Under the pieces are notes generated by a model, which saw only the letters and a program-made list of their open reading frames with translations, searched no databases and was not told the DNA's origin. A stretch of DNA of 43,355 nucleotides, taken from Parendozoicomonas sp. Alg238-R29. Lineage in GTDB: Bacteria > Pseudomonadota > Gammaproteobacteria > Pseudomonadales > Endozoicomonadaceae. The translations under genes and the position numbers were made by a program. This document shows positions 1 through 7,976 of this stretch, in pieces (position 1 is the stretch's first letter; each line of letters begins with the position of its first letter). Where the stretch lies: the NCBI RefSeq assembly GCF_947331445.1, contig NZ_CAMZOG010000035.1:1-43355 (forward strand), written 5' to 3'.

Positions 1-2
1 AT

Positions 3-59
3 CTGAACATACAGGCTGGCCGTGCTCCCATGCAATTTGAACATATGATCTCAGCCTGA
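3..59 (+). CDS. possible 3' end of a gene entering from upstream
   Basis: An open frame enters the window and stops at TGA 57-59. It encodes about 18 residues ending in FEHMISA. It is followed 43 bases later by a clear rho-independent terminator on the same strand, which is the main reason to think it is a real gene end. Too little protein is present to name a family, and the other two frames stop earlier or at almost the same place. Confidence 0.3.
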   Translation: MNIQAGRAPMQFEHMISA

Positions 60-102
60 AAACTCACACATTGGGTAACACTACAATTGTGATGTAAAGT
101 AG

Positions 103-135
103 AGGGGAGATATCACAGAGATTATCTCCCCTTTT
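103..135 (+). terminator. rho-independent terminator
   Basis: Perfect 10-bp inverted repeat (AGGGGAGATA at 103-112, TATCTCCCCT at 123-132) with a 10-base loop, followed by TTT and a T-rich stretch. The T-tract is on the plus-strand side, so it probably ends transcription of the gene entering from the left. Confidence 0.8.
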
Positions 136-505
136 ATTTGTATAGCGCTGGACTGGATATACACTTCACTTCTAAAGCATGACATTTCATCTACGATCAG
201 CTTTCCTCCAAAAGAACATAGTCTTTATTCAGAATACCCTTGAGCAATCTTATCCGTACCTCCTCAGCAGGAGTACCACATAAACTATCGACAATAGTTC
301 GTGAGCACCGCCCCTTTATGTAGTATGAAATACTCGTAATTTTCATCAACAGACATTTTGGCATTAGCATCTTTTTTATCGCAGACAAACACTTCCATTT
401 CACTACGTAAGAGCAATTCCTCTCAGCCCTTATCGGTATATAGGATTGGATTGCGACCTGCAGGTACAGCCATCTATCGCTTCGAAGAAAAGATTGAAAG
501 ATTGA
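136..505. other. gene-poor stretch between terminator and usher remnant
   Basis: No gene is recognised here. A 68-codon open frame on the minus strand (197-403) has a basic, cysteine-containing product with no motif known to me, no convincing ribosome site and no partner gene, so it is not called. The right edge (491-514) carries a three-copy 8-bp repeat where the usher remnant begins. Confidence 0.5.
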
Positions 506-514
506 AAAGTTGAA
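491..514. repeat. three 8-bp tandem repeats at the usher break point
   Basis: Two perfect copies of AGATTGAA (491-498, 499-506) and a third with one base changed (AAGTTGAA, 507-514). The repeat contains the TGA (503-505) that closes the usher-like frame on its left side, so it marks or caused the 5' truncation of the remnant. Confidence 0.75.
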
Positions 515-862
515 AGGGCGACCCTTTATCCCGGCAATGTTGTTCGTATGGGTGTAGAAGCTGTGCCTTTGCAGCTGGCTTTTGGGCGTATTCTTTTCGA
601 TAGCGAGGTAGATATTAATGCCAGAATTACTGGTGGCTTGGTTCCGGTGACTGTGGATAAGTATGGTTTGTTCCAGTTGGAAGTACCTATGGACACTCCA
701 GCTATTCGTCTTGAGCTGGACAATGGTTAGGCCTGTCGCCTCGAATTACCACAGAATAACTCTGAAAGTATTTTACGATTGGGTACTATCAAGCTTTCAG
801 AAATAGATTGTCAGCCTTGGCTGGATGGTGAGCTGGCAATAAGTAAGACGAGTAATGATTAA
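506..862 (+). pseudogene. C-terminal remnant of a CS1/TcfC-like (alpha-type) fimbrial usher
   Basis: Reading in one frame from 506 gives a product containing LYPGNVVRM, a GRILFD-type strand, VDKYGLFQLEVP and, after one in-frame TAG (728-730), CRLELPQ and a last cysteine in EIDCQ. This order resembles the C-terminal plug/E-set end of outer-membrane ushers of alpha-type (CS1, TcfC) fimbriae. An intact usher is roughly 800-900 residues, so only the last tenth remains, with a stop inside it and no barrel upstream. The frame ends at 860-862 and overlaps the start of the next gene at 855, the usual arrangement of usher followed by adhesin. Family assignment is from motif memory. The broken state is directly visible. 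Confidence 0.65.
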
Positions 863-1910
863 GTATCTTTCCTATCAACGTATTTTCTGGTCAGTGTTGT
901 TGCTTATGCTGACTGCTTTCTGTTTGCCTGTCATGGGTGATGATGATTGTGATCAGAATGCGATAGCCGATTGTGATTTTGAGGGGACTGCCGCTTTAAA
1001 ATTGAAACGGTTGTTCGATATTGACATGGGCGAGTGGAGTGGTCACTCCCTGTTGGAAGGTGTGACTCAGCCTGCTCAGGATGGCCGTCGCTTTTGTATT
1101 ATTGCTTATAACGAACTGACTCCGCGGGTTATACACGACTACAGTGTTACAGCGTCAGCAGAGTCGATAGGTGGTAGACCTTCCGCTGTTGATGGTGAAT
1201 TTGTGCTTCGGCAGGGAGATAACATACTCCCTGTGAGCTTGAGACTGAAAGGTATGGGGCCTGCCGTTTCAATCATTGACTATGAGCTTACCCCTGGTAT
1301 TGCTCTGTCTGTTCAGGGTCATAATACCTATACATCGTGTATAAATTATGAGTACGTTATTCAGGTTCAGGTGAGTCGAGATGATGTTTTGAACTATGGT
1401 GCTTCCGGTTCTTATCGGGGTAAGTTCAGTATCGGTGCTTTTACGTTTATAGATGGGAAATTACTACGGGTTCAAGAAAACTTTACTGTCTCGATGACTG
1501 TTACACCGGCCTTTCAAGTTAACAAGCTGGATGATGTGACTTTGAATGAAAACCAAACCACACCAGATGGTCGGGTTTACCAGGATATGCACTTTTGTGT
1601 ATTTGCCATGGGGGAGAGAAACTACCGACTTTCACTCAGCTCGCAGTTAAGACCAGCAGAGCCCTTTACTTTGGATAATGGGGTTGGTCGGGCCTTCCCC
1701 TATAGAGCAAGGGTGCGGCTTGATAATGGCAATTGGGATGATTTTATTGCGCCGGGTTCAACCGCCGATGGTACCCTGAAAGGTCATAATACTTTGAATT
1801 GTGCTGGTGGGGAAAATAGTACAATCCGTATCGACTTTGCGGGTGCAGATACCCCGACGCAGGCTGGTTTTTATCGGGATATTATGGAAATTGTTGTCGG
1901 GCCGGAGTGA
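855..1910 (+). CDS. secreted two-domain pilin/adhesin-like protein
   Basis: 351 residues beginning with a clear signal peptide (YLSYQRIFWSVLLLMLTAF, cleavage near MGDDDC). The mature protein consists of two similar halves. Each has an early FC-hydrophobic strand (FCIIAY near 88; FCVFAM near 249), a PG..GHNT..C motif (GHNTYTSC and GHNTLNC) and a closing strand (SGSYRGKFSI and AGFYRDIMEIVV). The closing strands resemble the C-terminal edge of chaperone-usher subunits, and each half could form one disulfide. Its position directly after an alpha-type usher remnant, overlapping it by 8 bases, suggests a minor or tip subunit. No chaperone or intact usher is in the window, so it may be an orphan unless another locus serves it. 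The function is inferred from context and fold pattern, not from a recognised family name. Confidence 0.6.
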   Translation: MIKYLSYQRIFWSVLLLMLTAFCLPVMGDDDCDQNAIADCDFEGTAALKLKRLFDIDMGEWSGHSLLEGVTQPAQDGRRFCIIAYNELTPRVIHDYSVTASAESIGGRPSAVDGEFVLRQGDNILPVSLRLKGMGPAVSIIDYELTPGIALSVQGHNTYTSCINYEYVIQVQVSRDDVLNYGASGSYRGKFSIGAFTFIDGKLLRVQENFTVSMTVTPAFQVNKLDDVTLNENQTTPDGRVYQDMHFCVFAMGERNYRLSLSSQLRPAEPFTLDNGVGRAFPYRARVRLDNGNWDDFIAPGSTADGTLKGHNTLNCAGGENSTIRIDFAGADTPTQAGFYRDIMEIVVGPE

Positions 1911-2016
1911 GTTCTGGCTCTTAGTGGGGCGTTCGGTCTGGAATCACAAAGCGAGAGTGTAAATCTAACAGTGTCTCTGCCGTTGTTAAATAAATCCAAC
2001 TAGCCGGTCTTCAAAT
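1911..2016. other. gap between adhesin gene and IS scrap
   Basis: No terminator with a T-tract is visible after the adhesin stop. The frame happens to stay open for another 30 codons after the TGA, to TAG 2001-2003, but the upstream protein already ends on a natural pilin-type final strand. Confidence 0.4.
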
Positions 2017-2166
2017 TCAATCATGAATCTGTTCAAGGCCGGTTTCCAGTTCCGTGTTGAGTGCAGTTTCCACGGTGACTTTGGTGAGCATCTGCCTGAA
2101 GTCGTTCAGAGTATGCTCAGTTTTGATGGATTTGGCAGCTTCTTTAGCGAAGGCTTCAATCTTCAT
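2017..2166 (-). pseudogene. N-terminal scrap of an IS256-family transposase
   Basis: A 49-codon frame starting at ATG 2166-2164 reads MKIEAFAKEAAKSIKTEH, then LNDFRQMLTKVTVETALN and TELE. The pattern of a short amphipathic start, then 'k-vt-ETALN-ELe', is typical of the first 50 residues of IS256-type mutator transposases, which normally continue into an HLGY motif. Here that motif is lost and a TGA follows (2017-2019), so about 350 residues including the DDE catalytic core are missing. No inverted repeats are visible nearby. It is a dead remnant. Confidence 0.65.
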
Positions 2167-2437
2167 TCATGATTTGCCCAGACAGGACTATTCTTTGCCC
2201 GGCCGCTTCCGGCCGCTTCCGGCCGCTTCCGGCCGCTTCCGGCCCTTCGGGGTGTACCTGGGTGAGATCATTGTCCAGTAAAGGTTTTTGAAGCGGACGC
2301 ATTGACCCTGCGCCTGAGGCCGGAACTTTAACGCATTGACTACCATAAACACTTGAGGTTCCAGCAAGAGCACTGGCAGCAGCCAAATTGCCCAAAAAGT
2401 CTCTTCTCTTCCTATAAATTCCGTAACACAGCCACTG
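2156..2437 (-). pseudogene. possible truncated gene start with a twin-arginine-like signal
   Basis: The minus-strand frame is open from 2437 down to 2156 and contains RKRRDFLGNLAAASALAGTS, which fits a twin-arginine export signal (two arginines, x-F-L, then a small hydrophobic stretch). There is no ATG upstream of the arginines, only a stop at 2440-2438, and the body soon runs into the 10-bp repeat array, encoding repeated GSGRKRPEAA. It could be a decayed Tat substrate whose start codon and body are lost, or a chance match. No family is recognised. Confidence 0.3.
2201..2244. repeat. four-copy 10-bp GC-rich tandem repeat
   Basis: Four perfect copies of GGCCGCTTCC (2201-2240) followed by a partial copy. 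It is strikingly GC-rich compared with its surroundings and lies between the IS256 scrap and the Tat-like frame. Copy-number change would shift any reading frame passing through it, since 10 is not a multiple of 3. Confidence 0.9.
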
Positions 2438-2454
2438 TCAGTTTCTAGACCTCA

Positions 2455-2486
2455 GAGAAAGCTATTTAGTGAGAAAGCTATTTAGT
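2455..2486. repeat. perfect 16-bp tandem duplication
   Basis: GAGAAAGCTATTTAGT occurs twice back to back (2455-2470 and 2471-2486) in the noncoding stretch before the DUF962 gene. It looks like a recent slippage or duplication event. Confidence 0.9.
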
Positions 2487-2591
2487 TTCAACACCACCAC
2501 TCACTGGTTAGTGAAAAAAATGCACTACCGTTACCTTTCTTAATGTGAATAAAATGTAGTCACCGAAATCAAAATAATAAAAACGGAGTGA

Positions 2592-3071
2592 ATGATGTCT
2601 GGAAAAACAGCCGATCAGTGGTTTGAAGAATATGGTGAAAGCCATCAGAACAAACTCAACAAAATGATTCACTGGGTTTGTGTGCCGTTGATTTTCCTCG
2701 ATATTATGGCTCTTCTCTGGTCAATTCCGGCTCCAGCGGCATTTGCTGAAATCCATCCTTACCTGAATTGGGCCACACTATCCTCCCTGTTTATTCTGGG
2801 CTTTTATATTCGTCTTTCTTTCACTTTGACTGTGGGAATGGTGGTTCTCACTCTGTTGTCATACACCTTGATTGTTGGATTTGAATCCATGGGAATTGCT
2901 CCCTTATGGTTGACAGCCGCTATCGCTTTCGTTGTTCTATGGACTTTACAGTTTATTGGCCACCACGTTGAGGGCAAAAAACCTTCATTTCTGGCCGATC
3001 TGCAATATCTGATGATTGGCCCAGCCTGGTGTCTGGGCTTCGTTTATCGCAAGGTTGGTATCCGGTACTGA
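2592..3071 (+). CDS. Mpo1-like (DUF962/YGL010w family) integral membrane protein
   Basis: 159 residues. The N-terminus ADQWFEEYGESHQNKLNKMIHW followed by VCVPLIF is typical of the DUF962/Mpo1 family, where the conserved histidines (HQN, NKMIHW, and the later QFIGHHVEGKKP) form a metal site. The yeast member Mpo1 is a 2-hydroxy fatty acid dioxygenase of the ER. Bacterial members are poorly studied, so the reaction is only suggested. Four hydrophobic segments follow (about 30-48, 60-82, 84-98, 104-122). The start is ATG 2592 or the adjacent ATG 2595, with GGAG just upstream. It is convergent with the symporter gene, 14 bases away. Confidence 0.8.
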   Translation: MMSGKTADQWFEEYGESHQNKLNKMIHWVCVPLIFLDIMALLWSIPAPAAFAEIHPYLNWATLSSLFILGFYIRLSFTLTVGMVVLTLLSYTLIVGFESMGIAPLWLTAAIAFVVLWTLQFIGHHVEGKKPSFLADLQYLMIGPAWCLGFVYRKVGIRY

Positions 3072-3085
3072 GAAACGAACGCTTC

Positions 3086-4264
3086 CTAATCGTCCATCTG
3101 CCGGGGGTCTCCGGCAGAATCCCATCTGTCAGCACCGATATGATCAACTATCGTCGCAATTGCCCCATCCCCCATTACATTACAGGCCGTTCCAAAACTA
3201 TCCTGAGCAAGATAAAGGGCAATCATCAGAGCGACTGCTGAATCATCAAAACCCAACATACTGACCAGCAAACCAATAGATGCCATAACCGCGCCACCGG
3301 GTATCCCCGGCGCCGCAACCAGCGCAACACCAAGAGTTATAAGAAAAGGGAAGAAAGTTCCGAATCCAACAATGCCAGACGCAGACATCATCATAACGGC
3401 AGAGGCACAAACAGTCAGAGTGATGGCACTTCCGGAAATATGAATAGTGGCACAGAGAGGGACTGCGAAATCTACCACATGAGCATTAATCCGCAGCTTT
3501 CTTGCACAGTCCACAGTCACAGGTATAGCGGCGGCACTTGAGAGTGTCCCCACGGCAGTAATATAACTGGGCAACATAGTTCGCATCATACTGAGAGGGT
3601 TTCTGCCCGTTCCCGCACCAACCATGGTGAACAGAATTAGCAACCATACCCAGTGCAAAGTGATGACCAGCCCAAGAACCCAGGCAAAGGTTTTAATCGT
3701 CGAAAACACTGTGCCAGACGCCCCCATTTCGGCAAACACCGCACAAATGTAATAAGGCAGCCCTGGAATAATTAAACGCAGCAAAACCAGCTCTACAACA
3801 TCACGGGACTGATCTACGAGTTTTAATAACTCCTTGCTGCGGGTTACAGAAATACCCATACCAAACATGAACGCAGTAACCAGCGCCGTGGCAACGCCCA
3901 TGAGTGGTGGCAAATCGATAGAAACCCAGGGAGTAATGGTGGCCCCTTGATCAAGGCTGCTAGTAGAGGAGCCCACCAATACAGGAAGGATTTCTACGGC
4001 CACCAGATAGGCAAGTACTCCAGCAACAATGGTTGAGGCATAAGAGAAAAACAGCGTAACCCCAAGCAGGCGCCCAGAGCCTTTCTGCATACTGCCAATA
4101 CCGGACATAACATAAAACAGAATCAGCAATGGAACGGTAAAGTTCAGGAACTCGCCAAATACACCTTTGAAGGTTACCAACACTTTGGTAACAACTTCGG
4201 GCGCGTACAGCCCAACGAACACCCCAATAATAATCCCCAGCAACAATCTGATTATTAACTTCAC
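3086..4264 (-). CDS. dicarboxylate/amino acid:cation symporter (DAACS family)
   Basis: Inner-membrane sodium- or proton-coupled uptake carrier of the DctA/GltP/SstT superfamily. Family signatures are visible in order: the serine-rich re-entrant loop GTLSSAAAIP, VPLCATIHISGSA, APGIPGGAVMAS and, near the C-terminus, QDSFGTACNVMGDG, which carries the substrate-binding Asp/Thr/Asn residues. The frame is open further upstream to 4372. The hydrophobic start VKLIIRLLLGIIIG begins at GTG 4264, preceded by AAAGG, and gives 392 codons, close to the family length, so this start is preferred. The substrate cannot be fixed from sequence; acidic or small neutral amino acids and C4-dicarboxylates are all possible. 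It is divergent from radA. Confidence 0.85.
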   Translation of the reverse strand: MKLIIRLLLGIIIGVFVGLYAPEVVTKVLVTFKGVFGEFLNFTVPLLILFYVMSGIGSMQKGSGRLLGVTLFFSYASTIVAGVLAYLVAVEILPVLVGSSTSSLDQGATITPWVSIDLPPLMGVATALVTAFMFGMGISVTRSKELLKLVDQSRDVVELVLLRLIIPGLPYYICAVFAEMGASGTVFSTIKTFAWVLGLVITLHWVWLLILFTMVGAGTGRNPLSMMRTMLPSYITAVGTLSSAAAIPVTVDCARKLRINAHVVDFAVPLCATIHISGSAITLTVCASAVMMMSASGIVGFGTFFPFLITLGVALVAAPGIPGGAVMASIGLLVSMLGFDDSAVALMIALYLAQDSFGTACNVMGDGAIATIVDHIGADRWDSAGDPRQMDD

Positions 4265-4392
4265 GTTTGAAATAACCTTTCTTGTCAATATTGGGAAAGC
4301 ATAGACCGCTAAATGAGTTTCTACTGTTGACCCATCCAGCCAAGTGACCCAAGAATAGAACCCGTAATTCATGACTTTAGAACTTCACACGA

Positions 4393-5769
4393 ATGGCAAA
4401 AGCAAAAAACCGTAAGGCCTTTGTTTGCACAGAGTGCGGCAGCGACTCTTCGAAATGGCAGGGGCAATGCCCCGACTGCCACGCTTGGAACACGTTTAAA
4501 GAAGTGTCTCTCGGCTCATCCCGCCCACATCTCGCTCATGCTTCTAGCAGCCGGGCAGGTTTTGCGGGAGCTTTAACTGCTGTTCAAAGCCTCTCAGACG
4601 TCAGTGTGGAGGAAGCACCACGCTTCAGTACTGGCTCACAGGAATTCGACAGGGTTCTGGGTGGTGGCTTTGTGCCCGGCAGCGCTGTTCTTATTGGTGG
4701 TCACCCCGGAGCCGGTAAAAGTACGGTTTTATTACAGACTCTGTGCCACGTCGCTTCCAACATGAAGGCACTGTATGTATCCGGGGAAGAATCCCTGCAA
4801 CAGATTGCAACCCGCGCCAAACGTCTTGAACTGCCCACTGATCAACTAAAAATGCTGGCAGAAACATCTGCCGAAAAGATTGTGCAGGTGGCCGAGGAGG
4901 AAAAGCCCGGCATTATCGTGATCGACTCCATCCAGGTGATGTTCATGGAGGGTGTGGACTCCGCTCCCGGCGGGGTTTCCCAGGTTCGTGAAACTGCGGC
5001 GTTTCTGACTCGCTTTGCCAAACAAACTGGCACTGTTTTGCTGATTGTCGGACACGTTACCAAAGATAACTCTCTGGCCGGCCCTATGACCCTCAGCCAT
5101 ATCATCGATACACAAGTGATGCTGGGTAACACCGATGACTCCCGCTTCCGCATTATGCGCGCCACCAAGAACCGTTTTGGGCAAGTGAATGAACTGGGTA
5201 TTTTCGCTATGACCGAAAAAGGCTTGAAGGAAGTGAAAAATCCTTCAGCCATATTTCTATCCCGGGGCGATGAAGCCACATCCGGCAGCATTATTAATGT
5301 GCTCTGGGAAGGTACCCGTCCATTACTGGTGGAAATTCAGGCTTTGGTGGTGGAATCCCAACTGGGTAACCCTCGCCGTGTAACAGTTGGAATGGACCAA
5401 AACCGACTGGCCATGCTGCTGGCCGTGCTCACTCGCCATGGTGGAATTTTTACCAGCGATCAGGATGTATTCCTTAATGTTGTTGGCGGTGTGCGAATTA
5501 CCGAAACCAGTGCAGACCTTGCCAGCCTGCTGGCTATTGTTTCCAGCTTCCGGGATATACCTTTGCCACAGAATTTGATTGCCTTTGGTGAAGTAGGTCT
5601 GGCCGGAGAAATCCGACCTGTAGCCAATGGTCAGGAGCGGATTATTGAAGCTGTGAAACATGGGTTTAAGAAGGTGATTGTCCCTACAGCCAATAAACCC
5701 AGAAAACCTACAGAAGGCGTTGAAATTATTGGCGTGAATAAGCTCTCAGAAGCTCTCGAGGCAATTTAA
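4393..5769 (+). CDS. radA: DNA repair protein RadA (Sms)
   Basis: Cytoplasmic RecA-like DnaB-type helicase acting in recombination and branch migration. The 458 residues match the usual length. A four-cysteine zinc finger is at C12, C15, C26 and C29, and Walker A GGHPGAGKST lies near 102-111. The RadA-specific KNRFG motif follows in TKNRFGQVNELGIF. The C-terminal third (from about 300) is the Lon-protease-like domain, ending with the VAFGEVGLAGEIRPV-type segment (here LIAFGEVGLAGEIRPV). The start at ATG 4393 leaves a normal N-terminus, MAKAKNRKAFVC. The stop is immediately adjacent to the stop of the convergent kinase-like gene (5769/5770), with no room for a dedicated terminator. Confidence 0.97.
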   Translation: MAKAKNRKAFVCTECGSDSSKWQGQCPDCHAWNTFKEVSLGSSRPHLAHASSSRAGFAGALTAVQSLSDVSVEEAPRFSTGSQEFDRVLGGGFVPGSAVLIGGHPGAGKSTVLLQTLCHVASNMKALYVSGEESLQQIATRAKRLELPTDQLKMLAETSAEKIVQVAEEEKPGIIVIDSIQVMFMEGVDSAPGGVSQVRETAAFLTRFAKQTGTVLLIVGHVTKDNSLAGPMTLSHIIDTQVMLGNTDDSRFRIMRATKNRFGQVNELGIFAMTEKGLKEVKNPSAIFLSRGDEATSGSIINVLWEGTRPLLVEIQALVVESQLGNPRRVTVGMDQNRLAMLLAVLTRHGGIFTSDQDVFLNVVGGVRITETSADLASLLAIVSSFRDIPLPQNLIAFGEVGLAGEIRPVANGQERIIEAVKHGFKKVIVPTANKPRKPTEGVEIIGVNKLSEALEAI

Positions 5770-7830
5770 TTAATCGCACTCTGCCGGTTGCTGTAAAAAA
5801 GGGTCTAACAACAGCTGGCTGGCAGAAGGACGCTGATTTTTATCAGCGCTCAGCATTCGGTTCAGCAGATAAAATACCCCCTGTTCTTTTTCAAGAATCC
5901 TTTCCGGTTTTATATAATCCCCCAATACAAAGTTGTGTTGCTTTTCGTTGGCATTTCTCAGCATTTTCCAAGCTATACTGCTTCCCTCCACTTCGAGGTA
6001 CCTAAGCCAATAGACACCTGCGGTACCAAGCCCCCAAATATCAACAGCCTCAGACACCGCCGCCCCTTTTAACCTTTCCGGGGCCCGGTAGCACGGATTA
6101 CTTTTAAAAGAGAAGGCCGTGCCATTTTTATCCAGATGTCTGGCGGAGCCCAGATCACCAATTTTTATAGTACCGTCCGTACCTTTAAGAATATTGGATG
6201 CGGTGATATCAAAATGCCCACGATTTGATTGATGGATTGCCTCAATACCTTTCAGGGCACCTGTCATGTATTCCCGGTACTCTTCAAAATCCACCGGCAA
6301 TTTTGCAGAAGTATCGTCCCCTCCGTATTCTGTAATCATAATCAGGCGCGCCTTATCGCTACCGGGATTTTCTATCCAACTGTCGTGTGATTTTATTATA
6401 TGTTCACTGTCCAGCTGGGAAAGGGTTCTGTTCTCTCCAGCGAGATCAAAATAAGCGTGTTTATCTGAGTCATTAATGGGGAGCCAGGGTGCCGTTTTTC
6501 TTACCCAGAATTTTCCGGACTTATTCTTAACACGCTCAACAACTGCTATGCTCCCCTGACTACCCATCCGTTCTTTTAACGTTTTATCGTATGTGTATTC
6601 ACTTGCTTTGTGGTACCAGTCGTTAAAGGATTCAAAGGCAACTCCAACGAATTTTTCAGCAAAAGCAACGGCCACTTCATGCAACAGGGCTTCAGCTGCT
6701 AATGACGCCCAATAAGGGAAATGTATCTGCCCGGATTCCAGATCGTGTAAGGATGTATAAACGCTATTTGTCATAAACATTGTTCCCGGCAGCCCTGGTG
6801 ACCAGGAACGATTGTTCACTACTCTGAGAAGACCATTGCCACTCCCCTGATCGGAAGGTGATATAAACCTGCTTTCCTTCATACTGCCGTACATGGCATT
6901 GTCAGAAACCTGGAGGGAATCTCTCGCCTCACATGTTGTTTCCGGGTTCTTAATAATGGTTTCTATGCAACGCAGAGACTCTGGAGAGACTGCAGACACC
7001 AGTTCTTCATTTCCAGTGTTTTCAGAGTAAGAATCCCGCAACCAGGAAATAAGACTTTTATTCGTACCCTGTTCAGGATGATGCAAACTTTTCTCCTGCC
7101 AAACGCTTCCTTGTTCTGTTTGCCAGAGCCACTTTAATTGCAGTTCTCCATTCTCACCTTCCGCCAGCCAGAGTAGCTCCACTTTGTTGTGCATAAGAGT
7201 ATTTGTAAGGCTGGCAAATGATGCTTCCCATTTCGTGAGCGGGGATGAAAGTAGCACTGTTTTCAGCGGCGTGATTTCTATTCGGGAACCATTGCCAAAC
7301 CCGGATGAAACCCCAAGCAGAACATTTATATTCACCGCCTGATCCAGATATTTCCCAGGATACAAAGGCACCCTGCCAACACGCTGCCTGCCGTAGACAT
7401 TCATAAACCGGTTATAAGATTCATGGTACAGCGCAGCCGCTCCCCGGCAGCCCCTCAAAATCAGATTAAAGGCATACCAAGCCTTTAAAGGCATTAGCAG
7501 AGTTCCATCTCTATACCATCTTCTCAGCTGTTTATAGGTTTTTTGAGAGAGCCATTCGTCTGAAACGGCTATTCCTGCCGTAATCAGGTGGTGCATTAAT
7601 TTTCGATAAACAACTGACGCACTGGCCTGTAACAATGTGCTGACTATTTGTGATGGCAGGTAAATATCTGGCAGATAGAGGGTGTAATTACCGTAACGAA
7701 TAAACGTTCCAGCCGCTGTTACATAAATAGGAGATGAAGAGAAGTGATCAGATTCCTGATAAGAAGCCTCCGAAAACGCCGGAAAAGAAACAAGGCAGAG
7801 AAAAACCATTATTCGGGCAGCGCAGCTCAA
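5770..7830 (-). CDS. exported protein with a C-terminal Ser/Thr kinase-like domain
   Basis: 686 residues with a clear Sec signal peptide (ARIMVFLCLVSFPAFSEAS). Residues 25-425 match nothing I recognise. Residues about 426-680 are a eukaryotic-like protein kinase fold: VRK (Lys445), FDLAGEN (Glu466), the catalytic loop HFDITASNIL in place of HRDxxxxN (Asp541, Asn546), DLG in place of DFG (Asp559), YRAPE (583-585), DIWGLG (Asp597) and QRPS (Arg667). All residues needed for phosphotransfer are present, but the N-terminal glycine loop is weak. A kinase domain behind a signal peptide with no later membrane anchor would sit in the periplasm or outside the cell, where ATP is scarce. This points to a secreted effector or a non-ATP role. 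Convergent with radA and divergent from thiE. Confidence 0.75.
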   Translation of the reverse strand: MSCAARIMVFLCLVSFPAFSEASYQESDHFSSSPIYVTAAGTFIRYGNYTLYLPDIYLPSQIVSTLLQASASVVYRKLMHHLITAGIAVSDEWLSQKTYKQLRRWYRDGTLLMPLKAWYAFNLILRGCRGAAALYHESYNRFMNVYGRQRVGRVPLYPGKYLDQAVNINVLLGVSSGFGNGSRIEITPLKTVLLSSPLTKWEASFASLTNTLMHNKVELLWLAEGENGELQLKWLWQTEQGSVWQEKSLHHPEQGTNKSLISWLRDSYSENTGNEELVSAVSPESLRCIETIIKNPETTCEARDSLQVSDNAMYGSMKESRFISPSDQGSGNGLLRVVNNRSWSPGLPGTMFMTNSVYTSLHDLESGQIHFPYWASLAAEALLHEVAVAFAEKFVGVAFESFNDWYHKASEYTYDKTLKERMGSQGSIAVVERVKNKSGKFWVRKTAPWLPINDSDKHAYFDLAGENRTLSQLDSEHIIKSHDSWIENPGSDKARLIMITEYGGDDTSAKLPVDFEEYREYMTGALKGIEAIHQSNRGHFDITASNILKGTDGTIKIGDLGSARHLDKNGTAFSFKSNPCYRAPERLKGAAVSEAVDIWGLGTAGVYWLRYLEVEGSSIAWKMLRNANEKQHNFVLGDYIKPERILEKEQGVFYLLNRMLSADKNQRPSASQLLLDPFLQQPAECD

Positions 7831-7976
7831 CTGTTTTTCTTGCTCTTTATTAGGAAGAGCGGCAAGACTAGCACAGGTTCTTCCTGCTTCCCGGCTGTTA
7901 CAAAGTCAGGACTTGTTTTCCTGACATCCCCCCCTAACAATACCCACCAATTATTGATTCAGGTTTCAGGTTTTCT

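Noticed and set aside
197-403. 68-codon minus-strand open frame
   Set aside because: No motif, ribosome site or operon partner; composition is uninformative.
1908-2003. Possible stop readthrough extending the adhesin by 30 residues
   Set aside because: The protein already ends on a pilin-type final strand, and the extension shows no motif.
2054-2281. 75-codon plus-strand open frame over the IS256 scrap and the 10-bp repeats
   Set aside because: It is antisense to a recognisable transposase piece and its arginine/proline-rich end is only the translated repeat.
3099-3118. Perfect hairpin CTGCCGG...CCGGCAG between the DUF962 and symporter genes
   Set aside because: It lies inside the last codons of the symporter gene and has no T-tract; coding origin is more likely than termination.
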